Assembly (NCBI RefSeq): GCF_018320785.1
Contig: NC_054884.1
Span: 22,569,667 to 22,633,666, forward strand
DNA length: 64,000 nucleotides
Source: Cheilinus undulatus
Lineage: Eukaryota > Chordata > Actinopteri > Labriformes > Labridae
Direction of reading: 5' to 3'
The notes under the pieces were generated by a model that worked only from the letters and a program-made list of their open reading frames with translations, was not told where the DNA came from and made no database searches. Positions 35,801 to 47,800 of this stretch are shown here, one piece after another; position 1 is the first letter of the stretch, and each line of letters begins with the position of its first letter. The position numbers were made by a program, and so were the translations under genes.

Positions 35801-38800
35801 CACACACACACACTAAAATAGTGGACATTAGGCTGAGTACAGATGAACCAGTTGAGAAAGCACCATCGGAGTGTTGTCTTGGCTGTATGGTTAGGGTCAT
35901 TGTCATGTTAGAAGGTGAACCTTCGACCCAGTCTGAAGTCCTGAGCGCTACAGGTTTTTATTGAAAAGTATCTCATTTATATCTCATCTCTAATATCTTA
36001 TTTGCCTCAACCCTGGCCAGTCTCCCAGGCCCTGCTGTGGAAAAACACCCCAAAGCATGATGCTGCCACCCCAATGCCTTACTGTTGGGATGGTATTAGA
36101 CAGGTGAGTGGTGCCTGGTTTCCTCCAGCATTTAGAATTGAGGCCCAGCAGTTTAATCTTTGTTTCATCACACCAGATAAGCTTGTATCTCATGGTCTGA
36201 GAGTCCTTTATATACTTTTTTGCATACTCCAAACACTTTCATGTGTTTTGAAGCCCAGATCAGTGGAGGGCTGCAGCGATGGTTGTCCTTTTGGAACTTT
36301 GTCCCATCTCCACACAGGATCTCTGGAGCTCAGTCGGAGTGACCATCAGGTTCTTGGTCACCTCTCTTACTGAGGCCCTTTTCCCCCAATTGCCCAGTTT
36401 GGCAACCAGCTTTTGGAAGAGTTTTGGACTGGTTGTGTTGAACTTTTTCCATTTGAGAGTTATGGAGGGCGGAGGCCACAGTGAGGAGGATGGAGGAGGA
36501 GGATCTGGTGATGTGGAGGAAATCAGACAGATAAGGAAAGGCGAGATTGGGGCCATGAATGCATACAGGAGGATTTTGACTGGAAGCCAATGGAGTTGCT
36601 GTAGGACGGGGGTTATGTAGGCTGTGGAAATTACCCACAGACATTTTGTCTTCTCTGTGCCGGGTTAATAACCACGCGTATGCACCCCCTCCCCCACCAC
36701 CGTCTCAATCTTGATTTATCTAGTTTTAACGTTCCAATAAATTCCTCTTGCTTTTATGTGTCACTTTTTTATTGGTCCCTCTGGATCTTTGAAATTGCAT
36801 TGAGCGGCTGACGTGCTTCTTGGAATTGAATCTCCATGTAACACGACCAAAAGATGAATCGAATTAGGGATGAGGACAGAATTGATGGGATGAATTTGTG
36901 TGTCCTTGTCATCCCTCTGCTGAAAAATTACCCATTTGGTTTTGAACAATAAGCATATTTTTATTCATATGTTCTTTGAACACTTATAGACCCTAGTTCA
37001 GTATTTTTAGTGTGTAACACCTGATTTTTTATAATCGAAGAACATTATACAGCTTCAACCCAACACCAATCACACTGACAGTAAAAATGCACCTCTTACT
37101 CTTATAGAAAGCCTTCTAGGTACCTAGCTTGAGCATTTGTGCTGATATCTTTCATCCTTTCACTTTTCATTACCTTCTATTCTTTTATTACATTTCCTTC
37201 CTCCTCTCTGACCATAATGCTGAGTCAAAGTCCAGACAGAGTAAACTCTGGCTCTTCTAATTCAGTTAGTTTATGATGATGCAGGACATGGCTGTTTGTT
37301 TGCCTCCATTCGAGTTTTCCTTTAATCTGCTCACATAGTGTCACAGTGGCTTACCTGTCCCTATCCTCATAGCACTGATGACATTTCACCATCAACCCAG
37401 GAGTTAGCACACAGCATGGTTTATTTGTGGGAGTGAGCGGCAATTATTCGAAGCACATACATCCTCTCTGAAAAGTGCACTTAGTCTCTTGCAGTCAGAG
37501 TGTGTCTGCTGTGTCAGGCAATTTGATTTCCTCCATTTAGCCCTGTAATCCTACCTTTTATTTATTTATTTTGTTGCCCCTTGACTAAGTGCTGCAGCCT
37601 GTCTCACTATTAGGTATGAATGATTCAAGTCGTTTCCTTTTTTTCGACAGATAAACGGTCACTGAGTCTGAATATGTTGTAAACATAACCCAGCAAGTAC
37701 TAAAATTTGATTCTTATTAAAACAGCAGTTACTAAAGTAGTAGACTGAAAGTTTTGACTATATATTTGAATATGATAAATCATTAGCAAAGCTCTGTAAT
37801 ATCAGAATTGGTTGGTTTATCATTCTGATTCATGCAAATGTATCCATTAAATATTGTGCAAACATTCATGGTCGCTGCAAGATGTTTCCTATGAACTCTG
37901 ATATTAAATTAACACTGATAATGTGAGGCTTGCATGCAGCTGTTCATCCATAGAGCTGTAGTTTTTGTGCTTACATCAATGCCAGTTGAAGTTCAGAACT
38001 CTTCAGCTATGGAAATCAGGAGAGCCTTAGCAGTTGTTGACCCTGCTATGTAGTCCTGTTGCTGTTGTTCCTAAATGCTTCCACTTCCTGATAATATCAC
38101 TTACAGTTGGCTGGAATACCCAGCAGGGATGATGTTTCATAAGTTGTCTTATTGCAAAGGTGGCATCCATCACTGAACCACGATTGAAATCACTGAGCTC
38201 TACAGAATGACCCATTTTGTATCACAAATGTTTGCAGATGGAGATTGCATGGCAACAGGTTCCTTAGCCATATCAAACTAAAAGAGATGAAAGGCATTTT
38301 AGTGCCTTACTCAATATTTTATTAATAACTAAACCCACATCTGTGTGCCCTTTGAGATCTACTGTTATGTTTGACAAGCAGCCACACTGGATCTTCACCT
38401 GGTTATGAATAAAAATTCTGATTTTCGCCTCCTCTCAGAGCTGTGTGAATCATGTTTGATGGATTGAGGATGTACTTGAAAGACAAGTAGGTCGGCCTTT
38501 GATTTCTCATCAAAACAGACACGGCAGCCTGTGTGATCAAGGGTTTGAAGAATAGAAGCCTTATTTGTAATTTGAAATTGTTTAGTACATGTGTGGATTG
38601 GATTTGAAAGGCATGATAGGTTTGAGTTTCACTTCAGACTAAAGGTTGTCCACGCATAAAGAACTGCAACTCCACACCACCTCTTTTCTTTTTGGTCTAT
38701 CAGCTCTGCCAGACAACAGCAGGCTCAGTTGCCAGACATTACTTATTGGGGTCCATTACAATCGCCTGAAACTGACTCTCTCTTTCACACAAACACGCAA

Positions 38801-41800
38801 ACACACACCTAGAGTCCAAGAAGCTTCATGCATGTGCAAGACTGTAATCTCCATCCATTTCGATTAAATCTGCTTTATTATGTACAAAACCATTCATGGT
38901 GCAATTCTCTCTGCAATATACAGTTTATTTGTATTGTCAACTTTTATTTGCATGCATTTGAGTGAGAGCAGCAAGTGTCCTCTAGTTGTAGTAATCTGAT
39001 CGTTCCTGTACTGTGAGAGGCAGTGTGGAAACACTATATTGAAAACATGATCATCCAGATGGGGCCTTTAGGAGATTATGAATAAACAGGTGCAGGTATC
39101 TGTGAAGCTGACGCCTTACAGCAGTCCTAAACACCTGAAGATGTCTTTTTAAATTATTTTTAAACATAACTAAGGTTTTTGATTTTGTTGTGAGGGACCA
39201 TCCTTTTCAAGCTCTATGTCCCATGTCCTGACATATTTCTGTAAAACACTGGTTTTGAATGCCCCCCCCCATCCCCATTCCAATACCAAAACAACTTACC
39301 ATGACTGCTTGCAACACTGATTTGTCTGTATGTCAATCAATGCCTATGTATTGTCTCTGACAAACTGATAAATAAATAATATGTCATTTCCAATCAATCT
39401 CAGCTTGTGGGTATTCCTAACCAGCTCAGTTTATCATACTGACAGGACCTGTAGTTTAACGTTAGGCTAGCTAGCTGTCGTGGCTATAAGGAAGTCAGCA
39501 TTTACAAAAACAGCTTCAGGAATTAAACCCCTTTGAAAAGTATATGCTGCCTTTTTCACCCACTACATGTGTTCATTTGCAGTTGCCTAGAGTGAAAATG
39601 CTGACATTCAAAGCCAAATTAAAATGAGCAAGCACAAATGAGGGGGTATAGGCTGGAAGAAGCACAGTTGCAACTAAGAATACTTCAGTCATGTGACTGG
39701 CGTCAGGATGATAGCAGCTACCATTGACAGTATGCGGAGCTGTAGCACCGGGTATTTTAATAAACCATTTTTACATCATCTGATTAGAGCAGAAAAAGTA
39801 GGTATTTATTCAAACTGCAAGTATTTGATTTTTAATATTTACTTTTGGGCTTTGTGTTAACAGCCCTTTTCAAGGCCAGCCACGAATTCTCTATTGGACA
39901 TGGTCTGGAAAACCAATATTCTCCCAGGCTGTAGGTCTCTTAGAGACTGAATAATATCATCCTCCAGGAAAGTCCTGTATTTTTGCCACATTCATTTTAC
40001 CCTGTACCTTTACAAGCTTTCCAGGACTGACTGCTGAGAAGCATCCCCACAGGATGATGCTGCCACCACCTTGCTTCACAGTGGGGATGGTGCGTTTGTG
40101 GTGATGTGCAGTGTTTGGTGTCCACCAAACATAGCATCTTGTCTGATGGCCAAAAAGCACCATTTTGGTCTTAACATACCGAAAAACTTGCTTCCACTTG
40201 ACCAGCGAGTCTCCCACATACCTTTTGGTGAACTCCAGTCAAGATTTATTGATTTTCTTCAACAGTGGCCTTCTCTTTGACTCTCCTTTAAAGGATTTAC
40301 TGGTGAAGAACCCAGCTATCAGTTGTTCATGCAGTCTCCCATCTCAGCTGCTGAAGCAGTACCTCCTTCAGAGTCAGTGGTGTCTTGGTGGTCTCTCTCA
40401 CTAGTCTCCTTTTTGCACTGTCACTCAGTTTCTTTTATTCCCTGGACCTAGAGTCTGTAATAAAGTTTGGAATTTGAATTTGAATTTGAATTTTGTTAGG
40501 ACGACTGATCTAGGCAGATTTACACATGAGCCATATTCCTTCCATTTCTTGATGATGGATTTAACTGAACTCAGGAGGGTGTTTAGTGCCTTGGATTTTT
40601 TGTATCTTCCCCTGACTTGTACTTTTTAATAACCTTCTCTCTGAGTTGCTAGGAATGTTCTTTTGTCTTCATGGTGTAATGGTAGCTAGGAATACTGATG
40701 AACTCACTAATTGTGAGACTACTAGCACCATACATGCACCTAGCTGCTCGGCCATTTGCACTCCTAAACTACATTTTTTTTGTCAGCCTGTGGAACATTA
40801 TTTAAATCATTAAAATCAGAAAATCCAAGCCAGAACTTACTTTCTGTGATATTTACATACCAGTGTATCTACAGTAATAAAGAATCCTTCTCTTCACACA
40901 GCTGCCAGAAAGAAAGTCTACAAAAGTACAGATAGTTTTATGTATTTACCATGTGTTTAGGTCAGTAACGCTGCTGTTTGCTTGTTGTTTGATTTCATTT
41001 TCTTTGAAATGTTACAGGATGATAAGGGAACAAAAGTCTTACTGTGTTGTTTGTTTCTAGGGAGGGGAGCACTGTTACTACCATGGACGGGTGCGGGGAT
41101 TGCCTGGGTCCTGGGCTGCTCTGTCCACCTGCCACGGCCTACGGTGAGTCAACTAATCACTCCACCTGAACTACCCTGACTCAGAACAAAACATTTTTAT
41201 TTGTTGGGGTTTCTTTTTTTTACATTTAAAGAGAAGGCAGACATTTAACATGTCTTCCTTGACTTCTCTTGTGCCTTTTCAGGAGGTATTTAGCTGTTGC
41301 TGGTAGCTCTCTATATTTCATTCCTTTCTTAACCTGACATAACTTAACAGCTAGCTAAGTTAACCAAGTTTTGGCTAACTTAGCTTATTCAAACATAGCT
41401 TGGCTTCACTTTGCAAAATTTTTCTTTGCAGGAGCCTCACAGTGTTGTCTCACAACATTGTCTAAAGCCACCACTGCAGCTTATCAGTTAGTATGTCATA
41501 CTTTAAAGCATCAGGCTAGCTGTTTTAATTCCTTGTTCTAAGACTACTGTTTGCTATCTATAGCACCTTGATTGGAGTTAGAGCAAAAACCAACCTATGA
41601 GTCAAAGGAACTGCCTGCAGAGCTCAGAGACAGGATTGTTGCAAGGCACAGATTCAGGGCAGGCTACAAAAAAATACTGCTGCAATGACACTTTGCAAGA
41701 GGACAGTGGCCTCCATAACTCTCGAGAGATCCTGTATAGAGATGGGACAAAGTTCCAGAAGGACAACCATCACTGCAGCCCTCCACCAATCTGGGCTTTA

Positions 41801-44800
41801 TGACAGAGTGGCTAGACTGAAGCCTCTCTGCAGTGCAAAACACACAAGAGCCCGCTTGGAGTTTCCAAACAGCACCTAAAGGACTCTTGGACCAATGAAG
41901 AGATCTAACCAAGATTTAACTGTTTGGCCTAAGTTCTAAAGGTTATGTCTGGAGGAAACCAGGCACCACTCATCACCTGCTCAATACCATCCCAACAGTG
42001 AAGCATGGTGGTGGCAGCACCATGCTGTGGGGGTGCTTTTCAGTAGCAAGGACGGGAGAGTGGTCAGGGTTGAGGGAAGGCTGAATGGAACAAAGTTAAA
42101 AGATATCCTCAATGAAAACCTGTTTAGTCATGCTCAGGACCTCAGACTGGGTCGAAAAATAATAAATAAACCAAAAAATACGTAAGATTTTGCTGAATTC
42201 CTCTAGATGTGCAAAAGAAAAACAATAATGAAGGAAGAAAAAGGAACAAAAGTGTGGCAATTTCTCATACTTAAAAACTGTTATAGTTTATCATGCTAAT
42301 GTTCAGATAGTAGATGATGTTATGTACATGTTCATTAGTAAAATAAAGAAAATTAAACTGAAAAAGAGAATACCAGAAGGTGTAAACCATATATTTCTTG
42401 ATGCTATTTCCCTTAAAACTCTTTTCTCTCTGCCTACCGGCCCTGGCTGCGGTCCAATCATCCACCTCCAACACCCCTGAGGGACACAAACAGCCTCAGG
42501 CATATTCTAACATACCGCTGTGTTTGGTTGTTTCAGAGGCATGTTTTCTGACGGGAACTTCTCTTATGGGATTGAACCAGTTGGCAGTGGCAAGGTAAGT
42601 CGAGATCGACTAGTTGTTGTAGTAAACACACAGATATCCAGTTTCATGGCATTAAACCAAAGCAGCACCAATGCCATGGTAAAAAACAAAGGTTCCCCAA
42701 AAGCGGCCCCCTTAAAGTCATGAAAAAGATCTAAATCTTTACATTGACATTGCCTTTGGTGTCACTTTCTCTCCCCGTCTCCATATCAGTGCAGGACTTA
42801 CGGTCAGCTCAGAGAGTGATACTCTATCTCTGAGCTGCTGTATGGAAAGTATCGAGTGGATACACAATCCATTAGGAGATGGGAGCAAGAAATTTGAAAT
42901 AAAAGACAAAAACAAATAAATACAAGGCTTTTTAGATGTTTTCCAAAATGTCACATTTGATTAAAGTGTCAATCCAGTCATAAAAAATGACATATGACAG
43001 AGTGACCAGAGGGGGTAGGGTGAAAGTGTTTAGACTGGAAGAGGATGAGCTTTTTTTCCATTAAGAGCCACAGTAATCGAAGTGAAGCTCAATTACATAG
43101 ACTGCAGAGATGGATCAATGGCCTCCAAGCTCATCTTCAAACTCTCTCCCTCCCTCTCTCTCCTCGGCTCCATATCTGCGATGGGTCATTTTCATAAAGT
43201 ATTTATCCCTCAAGCGTACCACAGTGTCCAGTGCTGTTGTTGCCATTATGACAGCTTCAGTCATTGATTAATTATGCATTAGAGCACTTTCCTTCCCGTT
43301 GATCTGTCTCTCTCCCTCAGAGGACACAGCAGAGCTTTTTCACACCAAGAAGCTGAAAACAGTTTGAGTCATTTCAAACTTTGAATCTTTTTTTGTGTTT
43401 GTTTTAAGATTTACTTTTTTATGCCTTTATTTAGAACAATGAATAGAGGGTAGAGGTGTAAATTTAGGGCTAAGAATAGGAATGACAGAGGGGAAAGCAG
43501 CTACAACAGAAACCAGAGTTACCCCCCTTTAAGGCAACAACCAGTTATTATGTTCAGGGGGCAATTACTTTTTTCACAAAGGGCCAGACAGGTTTGGATT
43601 TTTTTCCCCTTAAAAACTTAAATAATCATTCAGACACTGCATTTTCTATTTAATTGGGTTGTCTTTGTGAAATATAAAAAAATGGTTTGATGATCCAAAA
43701 CCTTTAAGTGTGATAAACATGCAAAAAACTCAGGAATCAGAAAGGGGGCAAATACTTTTGCACTGCACTGTATATAACCTTAATATAACCTATCATATGA
43801 AAAAGGAAGGGAACACTAACAAACACCAAAATACACACAAAAGTGTAGTGCACATTCTGTTCAAGAAGAGTTTAGAAAGCTTGAAATACCAGTGTCAGAT
43901 CTGTACAAAAAGTAAAAAAGATCACGTTTGAAAAGGTTTGATATTTAAAGCCATTTTTTTTTCTCTCTTAACTTTATTACATGAACTTATTTCTATTCTC
44001 TCTGTCAATCTGTTTTTTTTTAAATCATCTTCCAGGAGAATAACGACCACATTATTTACCGCATGCCGGATGTCAACCTCTTTAAGCCTTCTTGTCCAGG
44101 TAAGACCACCATCTGGCTTACAGAAGCTAACCACACAGAAACTCCTCATGCTTTCTTTCCTCTTTAACTAGGACTATTTAGGTCCTGTCAGATGTAGTGA
44201 TAAAGGTCTGACAGCTTCAAAAACCACCGCTTTAGTATGTTATCTTACAATGTTACAATGTTACAATGTCATTTAGCAGACGCTGTTCTCCAAAGCGACG
44301 TACATTTGAGAGCAAGAACAACACAAGCAATGATCTAGACAAGAAGAAACAACATCAGTAAGTGCCATCAAGTGCTTCAGGTTCAATTGGACGCAAGTGC
44401 TGCCGTGTAGAGTTTAAGGCAGAGTACCTAAAATATACGTTGTTTATGTAGTTTTTTTTTTGTTTTTTGTTTTTTTTTTTTTTTGTTTGTTTGTTTGTTT
44501 TTAGACAGCAACAATGAATCAAGGAAAATGTGGGATCACTAATTGCCATTCATTAGGCTTCACAACAACTACTTACCAAGTACCAAGTGCTGGATCATTC
44601 CCAAAGAGCTGGGCAAAGAAATCCCAGAAGTAGAGCAGGACAGTGCGAGCTAACTATAGTTGGGAAACTCATTCAACCACTGGGGACAGCAGTGGAGAAT
44701 AGTCTGGCTGAGACTCAATCTACTACTGGGGACAACAGTAGAGAATTGCCTAGCTAAGTGCAAAGTGTTCTCTGAAGAGCTGGGTCTTTAGCCTTCTCTT

Positions 44801-47800
44801 GAAAGTAGACAGGGAGTCTGTAGATCGAATGTAGTTGGGTAATTCATTCCACCATTTAGGGACAACAGAGGAGAAGAGTCGAGCTAGTGACTTAGGAGCA
44901 TGATGTGCTGGAAGTACCAGGCGCCTTTCGCTGGCTGAGCGTAGTGGGCGAGAAGGGGTGTAGACCTGGATGAGGGACTCCAGGTAAACAGGAGCAGTTT
45001 TAGTTACTGCTTTGTAAGCAATGATTAGAGTTTTGAATTTAATGCGAGCTGCAACTGGAAGCCAGTGTAGAGAGATTAAAAGAGGCGTGACATGAGCTCT
45101 CTTGGGTTGGTTGAAGACCAGACGTGCTGCTGCGTTCTGGATCAACTGCAGAGGTATGACTGTGCATGCAGGTAGGCCTGCCAGTAATGAGTTACAGTAG
45201 TCAATACGTGATATTATAAGAGCCTGTACTAGGAGTTGTGTAGCATGCTCTGTCAAGTAGGGTCTGATCCTCTTGATGTTGTAGAGGGCGAAACGGCAGG
45301 ACCGAGCAATCGAGGCCACATGGAGCTTGAAGGTTAGCTGGTCATCAATCATGACACCCAGATTCCGGGCTGACTTAGTGGGCAAGAGATTATTTGATCC
45401 AAGCTGGATACTGATCTGCAGTTCCATAGTGGGACTGGCTGGGATGATAATGAGCTCAGTTTTGGGCAGGTTGAGCTGAAGGTGACGTTCCCTCATCCAT
45501 TTAGAAATATCAGCAAGGCAGGATGAGATCCGAGCTGAGACAGTTGTGTCATCTGGTGGAAAGGACAGGAATAGCTGTGTGTCGTCTGCATAGCAGTGAT
45601 AAGAAAAGCCATGGGAGCGGATGATTGCACCAAGTGAGGTGGTGTATATTGAGAAAAGTAGGGGACCAAGCACAGACCCTTGAGGCACCCCTGTTGATAA
45701 GCCATGCAGTTTAGACACTCCTCCCTTCCATGATACTCTAAAAGATCTCCCTGTGAGGTAGGACTTAAACCACTGTAGGGCAGATCCTGAGATACCAAGT
45801 GAAGAGAGTGTGGAGAGGAGGATTTGGTGGTTTACTGTGTCAAAGGCAGCAGACAGATCCAGCAGTAAGAGAACTGAGGACTGACCAGCTGCTCTGGCCA
45901 AGTGAAGTGATTCCGTTACCGACAAAAGTGCAGTTTCAGTAGAGTGGCCCCGCCTAAAGCCAGACTGATTCTGATCAAGTAGATCATTGTTCTGCAAGTG
46001 TTCTGAGAGCTGGTTGAAGACTGTGCGCTCCAGTATTTTTGATAGGAATGGGAGAAGTGAGACCGGCCTGTAATTTTCAACCAGGGCTGGGTTGAGAGTG
46101 GGTTTTTTGAGCAGTGGTGTAACCCGCGCTTGCTTGAAAGCAGCTGGGAAAACACCTGTGGACAGAGAGGAGTTAATGATACAACTCACAGCAGGGCTGA
46201 TTGTGGGCTCAATCGCCTGCAAGAGATGTGATGGTATCGGATCGAGGGGACAGGTTGTGGGCTTAGAGTCAAGCAGAAGCCTGGTGACCTCGCTCTCACT
46301 TAGTGGAGAGAATGAGCTAAGTGATGCATCACTAGCTGGTGGCAGAAAACTGAGTTGGACAGGCTCAGAGAATTGGTTGCTGATGGCAGAAACCTTGTCA
46401 GTGAAGTAGGAGGCGAACATGTCTGGAGTCAACATACTGGAGGGTTGTGGGTTTGAAGGAGAGAGGAGCGAGTTAAAAGCAGATAAGAGTTTATGCATCA
46501 GTGGCAGCACAGATCTTTGATTGATAGAACGCCTTCTTAGCAGATTTTAGAGCAGAGGTAAAACAGGACAGTTTTTGCTGATAAGCACTCAAGTCAGTGG
46601 TTTGTTTGGATTTACGCCATTTTCTCTCTGCCGCTCTGAGCCCTGCCCTTTGGGTTCTGATGACCTCAGTGAGCCAGGGACAAGGTGGAGTATTACGAAT
46701 AGGCTTAGACACCAGAGGGCAGAGTTTGTCCAGAGAGGAGGTCAGTGAGGAGCAGAATGTGTCTGTGGCCTCGTTAACAGTGAGTGTGAAGGACTCGTTA
46801 CATGAGGCTAGTGCAGCTGAGACCTCGTCAGACAGCTGTGTTGGGTCAAGTGACTGAAGGTTTCTGCGGTATGATCTTAACTGAGTAGTAGATTGTTGAA
46901 GTTCAGGTAAGCCAAGTGAGAACTGAATGAAGTAGTGGTCAGAGAGGTGAAGTGGTGTTACACTCAAATTAGCCGTGGAGCAAGTGAGAGTTAGAATCAA
47001 ATCCAGTGTATTACCAGCCTTGTGTGTAGGAGGCGTTTGAACCAGTTTCAAGTCAAAGGAGCACAGTAGTGAAATAAAATCAGTAGCCTGGGCTCTATCC
47101 AAGTGGATGTTCATGTCACCCATGACAACCAATGGTGTGCCATCATCAGGGATGTCTGAGAGTAACATGTCCAGTTCCACAATAAAGTTGTCCAGGTGAC
47201 CCCAGGTGGTATACCACAACCATGTAAGCCTTTATTGGGGCAGTGACCTGTACTGCATGATATTCAAATGAGGTGTTATTGTCCAAGGGTTTGAACTGGC
47301 TGAAGTTCCAGCTATGAGAAAGAATAATGCCTGTGCCACCTCCTCGGCCAGAAGAGCGAGGTGTATGAGAGAACACTGCATCAACTGATAGAGCAGTTGG
47401 TGTTACAGTGTTCTCAGGACGGACCCAAGTTTTTGTCAGGGCTAGGACCTGAATGTTAGACAGTTTAGTGAGGGAATTGATGAATTCTGCTTTGTTAACT
47501 GCAGACTGGCAGTTCCAGAGGCCAACTGTGATAAAAGGTTGTGGAAAAGAGGCATTCTGCAAAGTGGATAGATTATGCAGGTTTCGTTTTCTGTAACTAT
47601 TGTGCTTCTTTCTGTTCCCATATATGACTTGTATTTTTTGGTTGCACATGTTGCGTTAGACTGCTGGGGTGCGTTAGACTGTTATGAGGCAGTGCTGCCT
47701 GTCGGTGGCCTTGCTCAGTGGACTCGCACAGGTAGACTCGCTGGTCTTTACCCAATGTGGTCTTCACACAATTGGGCTTCCACAAGGGCTGACACTTACG

